In this document: piece after piece, positions 44,710 through 52,531 of the stretch
Numbering within the stretch: the first letter of the stretch is position 1
Layout: each line of letters starts with the position of its first letter
Source: BOG-994 sp049514215
GTDB taxonomy: Bacteria > Pseudomonadota > Gammaproteobacteria > Burkholderiales > Burkholderiaceae_D
Length of the DNA stretch: 64,000 nucleotides
Direction of reading: 5' to 3'
Assembly: GCA_049514215.1 (NCBI GenBank)
Contig: JBEKVI010000015.1
Span: forward strand, 18,189-82,188
Program-made: the position numbers and the translations under genes
Notes under the pieces: model-generated
The model's input: the letters and a program-made list of their open reading frames with translations, nothing else
What the model was told of the DNA's origin: nothing
Databases searched by the model: none

Positions 44710-45624
44710 ATGTATACCGAGATCGTTTTCGATACCGAGATGCGCTGGGCTGAGGCGCTTTCGGACGCCCTCGTCGATGCCGGTGCCCTCTCGGCTTCGG
44801 TCGAAGATGCCGACGCCGGCTGCAGCGAGGAAGAGCCGCTGTTTGGAGAACCCGGGTCGGAACCGATTCAGAAGGCCTGGCGAGTCAGCCGGATCGTCGC
44901 GCTATTCGATGCGTCGCTCGAGATCGAGCCTGCGCTTGCGACCGCGCAGCGCATGGCTGGCCTGCCGCAATTGCCGCCGTGGTTTGCCAGATCCGTGGCC
45001 GAAGCGGACTGGGTGCGCCTGACACAGTCGCAGTTCGAGCCGATCCCCATCGGGGAGCGGCTGTGGGTCGTGCCTTCCTGGCACGACCGTCCCGCCTTGG
45101 CCCAGGAAGGCGCGGTGGTCTTAAAGCTCGATCCCGGCTTGGCCTTCGGCACGGGGGCACATGCGACAACGCGTATGTGCCTACGCTGGCTCGAGGCGCA
45201 TGTGAAACCCGGGCAGACGGTGGTCGACTATGGATGTGGATCGGGGATTCTCGCCATTGCAGCCCAAAAGCTGGGCGCAGGCCAAGTAACGGGCACCGAC
45301 ATCGATCCGCAGGCGATCCAGGCCTCGATTCTGAATGCGCGCGAAAATGATTGCTTCGCTAAGTTCGTCCCCGCGCAGGAATTCCTTCACGTAAAAGCCG
45401 ACGTCGTCGTGGCCAACATCCTCGCGAGTCCCTTGCAGGTACTCGCCCCCGCTTTGTCCGACCTTGTGGCGGTCGGGGGAAAACTGGTGCTCTCCGGAAT
45501 CCTGGCGCGCCAGTCCGAGGCAGTCGCCATTGCCTATCGGCCGTGGGTCAATCTTGAAGTCTGGCAGGAGGACGAGGGCTGGGTTTGTCTCGTGGGTCAA
45601 CGCCGTGGCGAAGGGATCTCTTGA
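44710..45624 (+). CDS. prmA: Ribosomal protein L11 methyltransferase
   Basis: Methylates L11 with SAM. 304 residues: N-terminal L11-recognition domain (MYTEIVFDTEMRWAEALSDA), then AFGTGAHATTRMCLRWL, SAM motif VDYGCGSGILAIAAQKLG, GTDIDPQAIQAS and VVANILASPL. Position right after accC is conserved in betaproteobacteria. Its stop overlaps the next start as TGATG. Confidence 0.96.
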   Translation: MYTEIVFDTEMRWAEALSDALVDAGALSASVEDADAGCSEEEPLFGEPGSEPIQKAWRVSRIVALFDASLEIEPALATAQRMAGLPQLPPWFARSVAEADWVRLTQSQFEPIPIGERLWVVPSWHDRPALAQEGAVVLKLDPGLAFGTGAHATTRMCLRWLEAHVKPGQTVVDYGCGSGILAIAAQKLGAGQVTGTDIDPQAIQASILNARENDCFAKFVPAQEFLHVKADVVVANILASPLQVLAPALSDLVAVGGKLVLSGILARQSEAVAIAYRPWVNLEVWQEDEGWVCLVGQRRGEGIS

Positions 45625-46568
45625 TGCTGGCCACGCGTTGCCCCTGGTGCGAGACGGTGTTCCGGCTGACGAAGGAGCAGGCGGCGATCCGGGCAGGCAT
45701 GACGCGCTGCGGTGTTTGCAGCCACACCTTTAACGCGCTCGATTATCTGATCAGAACGTCGGAGTTGGGCTCAGGGGTCGAGAGACCCATGCCCAGTGCG
45801 CGTCATCTTTTTCGGATGCAGCCCGAAGAGCCCGAGGTGCCGGACCCACTACCGGAGCCTCCTGTTGCGACCGAAGAGGAAGTCCAATCCGACGAGATCT
45901 TCGAGACCGATCGCTTTGAGCCCCAATTCTCGCCGAAGCTCGATCATCCCACCGCCATCGAAGACAGCGACCTGACCGAGCCTGGGATCGGGCGGCGCTT
46001 TGAGGATCGCATGGGTCTGGGCGAAGGGCATCTTTCGGAGCCCTCTTTTCTGCGTTCCGCCCGCGGGGACGAACCGGCGTCGCGCGAGTCGATTTATGCC
46101 TGGAGTCTTCTGAGTCTGGTCGCCTTGCTCGCCCTCGTCGGCCAGGCCGCCTTCGTCTGGCGCTCGGAGATTGTGTTGCGGGTGCCAGAGACGCGTCCGG
46201 CGTTCGAACAGGTCTGCGTGCTCTTGCGCTGCCGGATTGAGCCGCCCGCGGACATCTCGATGCTCTCCATCGAATCCTCGGAGCTTGAGGCGGTCCCAGG
46301 CCGCAAGGATGCGATGAGCTTTAGCGCTCTGTTGCACAATCGCAGCACCCTGCCGGGACGCTATCCGGCCATCGAGCTCACGCTCACCGATGCCCAGGAT
46401 CACACCATGATCCGGCGTGTGCTGCAGTCGGGCGAATACCTCTCGAGCGCCGATCGCGCCAAATACGTCGATGGGGTCGCGCCTGAGAGCGAGCTGCCCG
46501 TGAAGATCGTCTTTGAAGTCGCCGGAGGCGGCGTTGCCGGTTATCGTGTGGCCTTGTTCTATCCCTAG
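45624..46568 (+). CDS. Zinc-ribbon / DUF3426 membrane protein
   Basis: 314 residues. An MJ0042-type zinc ribbon at the N-terminus (C6/C9 and C29/C32) is followed by a long acidic, Pro-rich region, one membrane helix (about 156-178) and a C-terminal DUF3426 domain. The topology suggests a cytosolic zinc finger and a periplasmic domain. Function unknown; the gene regularly follows prmA in betaproteobacteria. The ATG at 45624 begins one base inside the prmA stop. Confidence 0.9.
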   Translation: MLATRCPWCETVFRLTKEQAAIRAGMTRCGVCSHTFNALDYLIRTSELGSGVERPMPSARHLFRMQPEEPEVPDPLPEPPVATEEEVQSDEIFETDRFEPQFSPKLDHPTAIEDSDLTEPGIGRRFEDRMGLGEGHLSEPSFLRSARGDEPASRESIYAWSLLSLVALLALVGQAAFVWRSEIVLRVPETRPAFEQVCVLLRCRIEPPADISMLSIESSELEAVPGRKDAMSFSALLHNRSTLPGRYPAIELTLTDAQDHTMIRRVLQSGEYLSSADRAKYVDGVAPESELPVKIVFEVAGGGVAGYRVALFYP

Positions 46569-46673
46569 CTCGAGCCCAAAGCGCATTGCGAACCGATTGA
46601 GCCTGCACCCGAATTCGGTCCCGCTTGGGGCCAGCAGGAGTTTCCCTAGTCTTTCAACTCTACCTCTATTCCC

Positions 46674-47612
46674 ATGCCGATTCTGATTTGCGGGTCCCTC
46701 GCCTTTGACACCATCATGGTTTTCGAAGGACGCTTTCGTGACCACATCCTTGCCGACCAGCTGCATATCCTCAACGTCGCATTCCTCGTGCCAAGCTTAA
46801 GGCGCGAGTTCGGCGGCACTGCGGGCAACATCGCCTACAACCTCAAAATGCTTGAAGGCGAGCCGCTCATCATGGCCACCGTCGGCGACGACGCGGGTCC
46901 CTATCTGGAGCGACTCGAACAGCTGGGCTTGGACGCACGCTACGTTTTGGGCGTACCTGGAACCTATACGGCCCAGGCTTTCATCACGACCGATCTCGAG
47001 GGCAACCAGATCACGGCATTTCATCCGGGAGCGATGAACGAGGCGCATCAAAACCATGTGTCCGGCGCCCAGGGCGTGAAGCTCGGCATCCTCGCACCCG
47101 ACGGTCGGCAAGCAATGCATCTGCATGCGCAGGAATTCCAGGCAGCGGGAATTCCCTTCGTCTTCGATCCCGGCCAGGGCCTGCCGATGTTCGACGGCTC
47201 TGAGCTTGCCGCCTTTATCGAAGCAGCCCAAGTCATCGCGGTCAATGACTATGAAGCCAAGCTACTTTGTGAGCGCACCGGGCAGAGCCTGGAATCCATC
47301 GCAGGCCGCCAGAAGACGCTCGTGGTCACCCTCGGCGCTCAGGGCTCCCACATCTATCAGAAGGGACGCCGACTCGAGATCGCGCCGGTCAAACCGCGCC
47401 GGGTTGCCGATCCCACCGGATGCGGTGATGCCTATCGCGCCGGGCTCGTCTATGGCATCAGTCACGACATGGACTGGGAGACGACCGGGCGTCTGGCGAG
47501 CACCCTCGGTGCTTTGAAGATCGCCGAAAAAGGACCCCAGAATCACGTCCACTCGCGCGAGGAGATCGCGGAAACCTTTCAGGCGGCCTACGGCTACCGG
47601 CCCTGGAGTTAG
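46674..47612 (+). CDS. PfkB-family carbohydrate/nucleoside kinase
   Basis: 312 residues, ribokinase fold: ILICGSLAFDTIMVFEGRF, REFGGTAGNIAYNL, and DPTGCGDAYRAGL with catalytic base D252. The family includes fructokinase, ribokinase and adenosine kinase. The similarity to adenosine-kinase-like proteins kept beside prmA in this group suggests a nucleoside substrate, but that is inference. No Shine-Dalgarno sequence is seen; the 105-bp gap before it is pyrimidine-rich. The stop overlaps the convergent HxlR gene by 4 bases. Confidence 0.88.
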   Translation: MPILICGSLAFDTIMVFEGRFRDHILADQLHILNVAFLVPSLRREFGGTAGNIAYNLKMLEGEPLIMATVGDDAGPYLERLEQLGLDARYVLGVPGTYTAQAFITTDLEGNQITAFHPGAMNEAHQNHVSGAQGVKLGILAPDGRQAMHLHAQEFQAAGIPFVFDPGQGLPMFDGSELAAFIEAAQVIAVNDYEAKLLCERTGQSLESIAGRQKTLVVTLGAQGSHIYQKGRRLEIAPVKPRRVADPTGCGDAYRAGLVYGISHDMDWETTGRLASTLGALKIAEKGPQNHVHSREEIAETFQAAYGYRPWS

Positions 47613-48031
47613 CCGCTTCGGGAACCGCGCGACTCCGCGCTGCCGCGGGCGCGCTCGAGCGCCGTCTCCCAGCCCTTTGACCACGCCTGGAGGGGTCCTA
47701 ACACTTCCAAGAGCGAGCTGCCCTGGCGACTTAAGTGGTAGCCGAATTCGCCATGCTCGACGAGGCCCGCACCCCGCAATTCCTTGATGCGCGTGTTCAA
47801 CTGGGCGGGATTGCCCTCGGATGCATCCAGCAGCGCTCGAAAGGTCAAGGGCTTCTCGCGCAACTCCCAAAGGATGCGCAGGGTCCCGCGCCGGCCCAGC
47901 AGATCCAAGAGGGCCATGATGGGCCGGCCCGTCTGTGAGCCCCTGACCTTATGCCCCGGAAGAGGAAGCCGCGTCTTTACTGGCTGGATCGTCCGGACGC
48001 CCTTGACCGCCTTGCCGGCTTTACTTTGCAT
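47609..48031 (-). CDS. HxlR-type winged-helix regulator
   Basis: 140 residues. After a basic N-terminal arm, ALLDLLGRRGTLRILWELRE, LNTRIKELRGAGLVEHGEFG and YHLSRQGSSLLEVLGPLQAW form the HxlR winged helix. These are small dimeric regulators, often redox- or aldehyde-sensing and usually controlling a divergent gene. There is no Cys in the protein, so thiol sensing is unlikely. It is divergent from the AhpD-like gene with a 19-bp palindrome between them. Confidence 0.88.
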   Translation of the reverse strand: MQSKAGKAVKGVRTIQPVKTRLPLPGHKVRGSQTGRPIMALLDLLGRRGTLRILWELREKPLTFRALLDASEGNPAQLNTRIKELRGAGLVEHGEFGYHLSRQGSSLLEVLGPLQAWSKGWETALERARGSAESRGSRSG

Positions 48032-48047
48032 GGCTCTCCCAGTACGA

Positions 48048-48066
48048 TGCTATGAAATTCATAGCA
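48048..48066. promoter_or_regulatory. 19-bp perfect palindromic operator
   Basis: TGCTATGAA A TTCATAGCA: 9-bp arms around one central A. It lies 17 bases before the HxlR start and 26 before the AhpD-like start, so a bound dimer would cover both promoters. Outer TACGA/TCGTA arms continue the symmetry with a 3-base offset. The probable ligand is the HxlR protein itself. Confidence 0.75.
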
Positions 48067-48091
48067 TGATCGTATATCGGAGATTCCTGTC

Positions 48092-48661
48092 ATGTCCAGT
48101 CGTCCGGCGCCGCGCGTCGCTCCCTTGGAGCCACCCTACCCCATCGCGACCCAGGAAGCGTTCGATGCAATCATGAAGGGGCGAGCGCCGCTCACGCTCT
48201 TTAGGACGGTGGCCCGCGATGAGCGCTTGTTGCAGCGCTTTCTGGCGGGCGGCCTACTCGATCGTGGAAACCTCTCCTTGCGCCAGCGCGAAATCGTGAT
48301 CGGGCGTACGACGGCATTGTGCAAGTCGGAGTACGAGTGGGGCGTGCACATGGCGATCTATGGAGCGCGGGCCGCCTTCACGGAAAGCGAGCGTTACTCG
48401 CTCGTCCATGGCATTGCCCAGGACGCCTGCTGGACGAGTCCGGCAGAGCGCGCGCTCATCGACTGCTGTGACGCTCTGACGGCCCACTGCGATATCGAGG
48501 ATGCCCTGTGGAGCCAGTTGGGGTGCTTCTTTAGCGAGCAAGCGCGTCTGGAAGTGCTGATGCTGGCCGGCCAGTACCGAACCGTGAGCTACCTCACCAA
48601 CGCGCTCGCGCTGCCTCTGGAGGACTTCGCCATGCGATTTCCAACCAAAATCCCGCTTTGA
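48092..48661 (+). CDS. Carboxymuconolactone decarboxylase/AhpD-like protein
   Basis: 189 residues, all-helical. The core ERLSLR-like SLRQREIVIGRTTALCKSEY with EWGVHMAIYGARA matches the CMD/AhpD-like group that has C...EYEWxxH rather than the CxxC of true AhpD; a peroxidase-reductant role is therefore not assured. Substrate unknown. It is divergent from, and probably repressed by, the HxlR protein. It starts at ATG 48092 with a GGAGA site about 9 bases upstream. Confidence 0.85.
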   Translation: MSSRPAPRVAPLEPPYPIATQEAFDAIMKGRAPLTLFRTVARDERLLQRFLAGGLLDRGNLSLRQREIVIGRTTALCKSEYEWGVHMAIYGARAAFTESERYSLVHGIAQDACWTSPAERALIDCCDALTAHCDIEDALWSQLGCFFSEQARLEVLMLAGQYRTVSYLTNALALPLEDFAMRFPTKIPL

Positions 48662-48714
48662 AATGAGTCCCGTGCGCGACCACCGCGCCACGCTCGCCAT
48701 GGCCGAACGCGCGA

Positions 48715-48744
48715 TGCACGGACCGCCCCGAGGCGGCCCGTGCA
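48715..48744. terminator. Hairpin between AhpD-like and GNAT genes
   Basis: Arms 48715-48727 and 48732-48744 pair over 12 of 13 positions (one A/C mismatch) around a CCGA loop. It lies between convergent stops; no U-tract. Confidence 0.5.
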
Positions 48745-48747
48745 CGT

Positions 48748-49278
48748 CTAGCTTGCAAAAAGCGACGGCGGATGCGGATGCAAACGGGCCATCGAGAGCG
48801 CATCGACATACCGGCCCCGCTGCAGCCCATAGGCCCTCATGCGGCCCTCGATCGCGAACCCGTGCTTCTGGTAGAGGCGAATCGCGCGTTCGTTATCGGC
48901 CCAGACCGTGAGCTCGACACGCAGGACTCCGCCCCAGTCGTCGGCGTAGTTCAAAAGGCTCTTCATGAGCGCATCCCCGATCCCCTGGCCTTGGCCCATC
49001 TTGCCGATGCCAATGCCCAGACCCACCGCGTGGCGCCGCCGCAAGGCCTTGTGTTCGACGTGCAAGCCCGCGCTGCCAACGACCTTGCCGTCGAGTTCCG
49101 CGACCAGATGGAGTTCCACACTGCCAGGCTCGGCCACCGACTCGAGGCGCTTGCGCCACTGCGCCTCGCTTGGATAAGGCCCTTGCATCAGCTGCGCGAA
49201 GACCTCCTCATCGGCCATGAACTCGGCAAACGCGGCGGCGTCTTCCGGTTTTGCGCGGCGCAATTGGAGCGAACTCAT
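48748..49278 (-). CDS. GNAT-family N-acetyltransferase
   Basis: 176 residues. Acetyl-CoA site GLGIGIGKMGQGQGIGDALM (the R/Q-x-x-G-x-G/A pattern) followed by VELTVWADNERAIRLYQKHG. The fold is closest to YhhY/RimI-type transferases; the acceptor is unknown. ATG 49278 has a perfect AGGAGG (49285-49290) at 6-nt spacing. An in-frame ATG at 49353 would give 25 extra residues encoded by an intrinsic terminator and is rejected. The terminator lies only about 27 bases before the ribosome site with no room for a promoter, so expression must depend on readthrough. Confidence 0.88.
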   Translation of the reverse strand: MSSLQLRRAKPEDAAAFAEFMADEEVFAQLMQGPYPSEAQWRKRLESVAEPGSVELHLVAELDGKVVGSAGLHVEHKALRRRHAVGLGIGIGKMGQGQGIGDALMKSLLNYADDWGGVLRVELTVWADNERAIRLYQKHGFAIEGRMRAYGLQRGRYVDALSMARLHPHPPSLFAS

Positions 49279-49316
49279 TTGCGACCTCCTTTCATGGGCG
49301 CGTTGTGCGCACCCCC

Positions 49317-49350
49317 AAAAAAACAAGGCCCGCGGGTTGCGGGCCTTGTT
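49317..49350 (-). terminator. Intrinsic terminator directly upstream of the GNAT gene
   Basis: On the minus strand a 12-bp perfect stem (49322-49333 / 49339-49350), a 5-nt loop and a run of seven U (49317-49323). This is a textbook Rho-independent terminator. It ends the transcript that begins near 49505 unless antitermination occurs. Confidence 0.9.
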
Positions 49351-49505
49351 CATCCTGTTTCAAACACCTGGGTCAGGTCGGTGGGCTCCCCCGCATGGAG
49401 CCACCCCTTGCATCGACGCCGAGGACGATGGTTGCCACCGGATCCAGAACGGCGCAATGCGCGTGGATCGCGTGCAACATGGACTGTGGGTGGGAGCGGT
49501 TCATG
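49351..49505 (-). ncRNA. Candidate structured leader RNA (attenuator/riboswitch-like)
   Basis: Between a promoter at 49512-49541 and the terminator at 49317-49350 the transcript can form a series of hairpins. They are 49441-49446/49464-49469 with an inner 49452-49456/49458-49462; 49411-49415/49426-49430; 49380-49389/49397-49405 (one bulged G); and 49366-49370/49374-49378. No known riboswitch class is recognised. A 43-codon ORF overlaps it, so a leader-peptide attenuator is the alternative. Confidence 0.45.
49373..49504 (-). CDS. Possible 43-residue leader ORF upstream of GNAT
   Basis: From ATG 49504 the frame reads MNRSHPQSMLHAIHAHCAVL, continues with DPVATIVLGVDARGG and ends at TGA 49373. 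A TAGGCT box stands 7 bases before the ATG, so it would be leaderless; no Shine-Dalgarno sequence. Four His residues and a Cys occur in the first half. I do not recognise it. It could be a leader peptide, a small protein or a chance frame within a structured RNA. Confidence 0.35.
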   Translation of the reverse strand: MNRSHPQSMLHAIHAHCAVLDPVATIVLGVDARGGSMRGSPPT

Positions 49506-49511
49506 CAATCA

Positions 49512-49541
49512 AGCCTACCGGAGTCGGTCTGAACCCGTCAA
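49512..49541 (-). promoter_or_regulatory. Putative promoter of the GNAT leader transcript
   Basis: Minus-strand TTGACG (49536-49541, 5 of 6), 18-bp spacer, TAGGCT (49512-49517, 3 of 6). It is placed 58 bases after the YggT-family stop codon. Confidence 0.45.
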
Positions 49542-49599
49542 GCGTTCGGGGGCTGTTTTCCAATCAGCGTTGCGACCGTGCCAACGCCCGTGCAGCTGG

Positions 49600-50172
49600 C
49601 TAGTACACCCCGATCCACCGAACCGCCACCCCTTGCAGGACGATCTGCAGGATCTGGATGATGACAAACAGCACCAGAGGCGAGAGGTCGAAGCGCCCGA
49701 AGTTCGGCAGAATCTGCCGGATCGGTTTCAGTAGCGGCGCCGTCAATGCGTCGAATACCGGTAAGACCGGCGAGAAGGGATTGACCCAGCTTAAGACGGC
49801 CACGAGCAAAACCACGAGCCATCCGAGATAGAGAGCCCACTTTACGACCCACACCAAAGCGAGTCCCAAGACCAGTTCGGGTGCGGGAAGCCGAATGAAA
49901 CCGTCGATGGCCGCAAGCAAGAGCAGTGTCGCAATCGAGGCGACAAGACTGATCAAGAAAGCAGCCACGAGGCTCGCCCAGTCGATCCCGCCGGTGCCGG
50001 GCACGACGCGCCGCAGGGGCTTGACGATCCAGTCGGTCAGCGACATGACCAAGGACCCCACGGGATTGCGCATCCCCACGCGCCTCAATTGCATCCAGAG
50101 ACGCAGCAAGCACCCACCTACAAAAAGAATCCCGATCGTATTAGCAACCAAGAACAGAATTTCCTGAACCAT
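49600..50172 (-). CDS. YggT family membrane protein
   Basis: 190 residues with two YGGT repeats: WIVKPLRRVVPGTGGIDWAS and PLLKPIRQILPNFGRFDLSP, each between hydrophobic segments, about five helices in all. Linked to osmotic or division functions in other bacteria; exact role unknown. A TAAAAT box at 50208-50213 stands about 35 bases before the ATG. The gene lies behind the terminator of the histone-like gene, so it has its own promoter. Confidence 0.92.
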   Translation of the reverse strand: MVQEILFLVANTIGILFVGGCLLRLWMQLRRVGMRNPVGSLVMSLTDWIVKPLRRVVPGTGGIDWASLVAAFLISLVASIATLLLLAAIDGFIRLPAPELVLGLALVWVVKWALYLGWLVVLLVAVLSWVNPFSPVLPVFDALTAPLLKPIRQILPNFGRFDLSPLVLFVIIQILQIVLQGVAVRWIGVY

Positions 50173-50243
50173 CGGCGGACTTTCTTGGGGTACGGGAACA
50201 GGGCGCTATTTTAGACCCTGCGCTCGAAGGCGCGCCCAAAAGG

Positions 50244-50276
50244 AAAAAAAGGTCCCGCAGCCGAGGCTGCGGGACC
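50244..50276 (-). terminator. Intrinsic terminator of the histone H1-like gene
   Basis: An 11-bp perfect stem (50251-50261 / 50266-50276) with a CUCG tetraloop, followed on the minus strand by seven U (50244-50250). It lies 63 bases after the gene's stop. Confidence 0.92.
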
Positions 50277-50339
50277 ATCGTTTCACAGCTTGCGCCGTGG
50301 ACGTTTTTGCTACTTCCGTTTTGCGAAGAACAACCCGCT

Positions 50340-50825
50340 CTACGGACGACTGCCGGTCGGAAACGGCCAGGCTGCAGCGGGATTGAGCGCAGTTTTTGCG
50401 CCCGGCGCTGCCGCCGTCGGTGGCGTCGGAGGCACGGCTGCTATCGGCGCTGCTACAGGCTTCGCAACAGGCTTTTTAGCGGCTGGCTTCTTGGCGGCCG
50501 GTTTCTTCGCTGCAGCGGGCTTGGCCGACTTCTTCGCCGCAGGTTTCGCAGGTTTTTTGGCAGCAGCCTTCTTGGCAGGCTTCTTGGCGGCCTTCTTGGC
50601 AACCTTTTTCTTGGCGACTTTTTTCGCGACCTTCTTCTTGGCTACTTTCTTCGCAGCCTTCTTCGCGACTTTTTTCGCTGGAGCCTTCTTAGCTACCTTC
50701 TTTGCGACCTTCTTGGCCGGGGCCTTCTTCGCTACGGCCTTCTTTGCTACTTTCTTTGCAACCTTCTTGGCCGGCGCCTTCTTGGCGGCCGGTTTCTTTG
50801 CTGCGGGCTTCTTGGCAGTTGCCAT
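50340..50825 (-). CDS. Histone H1-like DNA-binding protein
   Basis: 161 residues, about 120 of them Lys/Ala/Pro/Val repeats such as AAKKPAAKKAPAKKVAKK, then an uncharged Pro/Ala tail. Resembles H1 C-terminal tails and the HctB/AlgP-like proteins of betaproteobacteria. It should bind and compact DNA without sequence preference. ATG 50825 is chosen over the upstream start because AAGGAGAG sits just before it. A 12-bp palindrome CTTCACGTGAAG (50835-50846) overlaps the ribosome site. The repeat DNA is prone to length change. Confidence 0.92.
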   Translation of the reverse strand: MATAKKPAAKKPAAKKAPAKKVAKKVAKKAVAKKAPAKKVAKKVAKKAPAKKVAKKAAKKVAKKKVAKKVAKKKVAKKAAKKPAKKAAAKKPAKPAAKKSAKPAAAKKPAAKKPAAKKPVAKPVAAPIAAVPPTPPTAAAPGAKTALNPAAAWPFPTGSRP

Positions 50826-51320
50826 GAGACTCTCCTTCACGTGAAGTGACTAAGTACCAGGTTTGAAGAAACCCGTCCGCAAGTCAGCGCGCTGATTGCG
50901 GCACGGATTATTCATCGGCGCAAACAGCGGTGCGACCCCGAACGCGGTCTCTTGCGAGACAGCGACGGTTTGCGTCCGTAGCCTGGTTACGCTAATGAAT
51001 TCGGCACTTGGCCCGCTGATTCGACGACTCGGTGTGGAACCAAATCGACGGATCAATCGGCCAAAAAAAATGCCGGCACACATGCCGGCACACATATCGG
51101 GGAAGCTCGACTTCTCGACTAAATTCAGAATCTGTTGTTTTTTTGCAGAAGTACTTCGCGCATTATTGGAGAGAAACCGGTCCATCTCCTGCAATGTGCA
51201 GGAAGCTGTTTTCGGTTTTCGAAACTTATGTATTGGCATGCGCGCGAACGCTTTCACTCCTTAGACCACTTGACTCTTCACACAGTTTCTACTGGGTAAT
51301 ACCTGCGAGGACGCTTGCTT
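50826..51320. other. 495-bp intergenic region, histone-like gene to nrdB
   Basis: No gene that I can support. It looks less G+C-rich than its surroundings. It holds the minus-strand terminator at 51063-51090 and a 12-bp palindrome at 50835-50846. A 135-codon minus-strand frame (50850-51257) runs through the terminator and has no recognisable domain, although an AAGGAG precedes its GTG. Confidence 0.6.
51063..51090 (-). terminator. Intrinsic terminator downstream of nrdAB
   Basis: Two copies of the self-complementary TGCCGGCA (51071-51078, 51083-51090) form an 8-bp stem with a 4-nt loop. Eight U follow on the minus strand (51063-51070). It stands 231 bases after the nrdB stop, leaving a long 3' untranslated region. 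Confidence 0.8.
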
Positions 51321-52469
51321 TTATTCCCAGCTCAATGCACCGCCGGTTTGGTATTCGATCACTCGCGTCTCAAAGAAGTTTCTTTCTTTTTTCAGATCGA
51401 TCATCTCTGACATCCACGGGAACGGATTGTCCTCCTGACCAAACAAAGGGTCAATACCTATTTGCTGACAACGACGATTTGCGATGAAGCGTAAGTACCC
51501 TTTGAACATCGTCGCGTTCAATCCAAGCACACCGCGCGGCATCGTATCTTCGGCATACGCATACTCCAGATCCACGCCTTTCTTGAAAAGCGCACGCAGC
51601 TCTTCACGAAATTCCGGCGTCCACAAATGCGGGTTCTCGAGCTTGATGGTGTTGACGAGGTCGATCCCGAAATTGCAGTGCATCGACTCGTCGCGCAGGA
51701 TGTACTGGTACTGCTCGGCAGCTCCGGTCATCTTGTTCTGACGGCCCAGCGCCAGGATCTGAACGAAGCCCACGTAGAAGAAAAGACCTTCCATGAGGCA
51801 GCAAAAGACAATGAGCGACTTCAGAAGCGCCTGGTCGCTTTCGGGGGTGCCCGTCTTGAATCCGGGATTCGTTAGGGTGTCGATGAAGGGAATCAGAAAC
51901 TCGTCCTTGGCCCGGATCGAGGGCACCTCCCGGTAGGCGTTGAACACCTCGCCCTCGTCGAGCGCGAGCGACTCGACGATGTACTGGTAGGCATGGGTGT
52001 GGATGGCTTCCTCGAAGGCCTGGCGCAGCAGATACTGGCGGCACTCAGGCGCCGTAATGTGCCGGTAGGTCCCCAGAACGATGTTGTTAGCCGCGAGCGA
52101 GTCGGCCGTCACGAAAAAGCCCAGGTTGCGTTTGACCACCCGGCGTTCGTCCTCGGTCAGTCCGTGGGGGTTCTTCCAGAGCGCGATGTCGCGCGACATG
52201 TTGATTTCCTGCGGCATCCAATGGTTCGCGCAGCCCGCCAGGTACTTCTCCCAGGCCCATTTGTACTTGAAGGGGACGAGCTGATTGACATCGGTCTTGC
52301 CATTGATGATGCGCTTGTCGGCCGCGTTGACGCGGCGCGCGCCGGGGTCCTCGGTCGACTCCAGGCCCCTCGCTCGCTCTGATCCCAGGGGCGCGTGCAG
52401 CACCTGGGGTTCGCGGGCAAAAACCGCCGGTTGAGGTAGCGCGTGTGATTCGTCATCCCAGGAAAGCAT
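51321..52469 (-). CDS. nrdB: Ribonucleotide reductase class I, beta subunit
   Basis: 382 residues holding the di-iron/tyrosyl radical cofactor that NrdA uses to reduce ribonucleotides. Ligands and radical can be placed: D123 (VTADSLAANN), E154 and H157 (FEEAIHTHAYQ), radical Y161, a Glu in LMEGLFFYVGF, and Glu/His in RDESMHCNFG. The spacing E-H-Tyr equals that of E. coli NrdB, so it is an ordinary Tyr-radical enzyme. About 50 non-conserved residues precede the ferritin-like domain. It follows nrdA after 62 bases. Confidence 0.96.
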   Translation of the reverse strand: MLSWDDESHALPQPAVFAREPQVLHAPLGSERARGLESTEDPGARRVNAADKRIINGKTDVNQLVPFKYKWAWEKYLAGCANHWMPQEINMSRDIALWKNPHGLTEDERRVVKRNLGFFVTADSLAANNIVLGTYRHITAPECRQYLLRQAFEEAIHTHAYQYIVESLALDEGEVFNAYREVPSIRAKDEFLIPFIDTLTNPGFKTGTPESDQALLKSLIVFCCLMEGLFFYVGFVQILALGRQNKMTGAAEQYQYILRDESMHCNFGIDLVNTIKLENPHLWTPEFREELRALFKKGVDLEYAYAEDTMPRGVLGLNATMFKGYLRFIANRRCQQIGIDPLFGQEDNPFPWMSEMIDLKKERNFFETRVIEYQTGGALSWE

Positions 52470-52531
52470 AGTTTTGGTTCTCCACCCAAGTTAAGTGCTG
52501 ATGGCTTGCGTCGTCTCGTTCGCCTGGCCCG

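Noticed and set aside
49279..49353. In-frame ATG at 49353 extending the GNAT protein by 25 residues
   Set aside because: The extension is encoded by the stem and U-tract of an intrinsic terminator, while ATG 49278 has a perfect AGGAGG site.
50850..51257. 135-codon minus-strand ORF between nrdB and the histone-like gene
   Set aside because: It reads through the strong terminator at 51063-51090 and shows no domain; kept only as a note in the intergenic entry.
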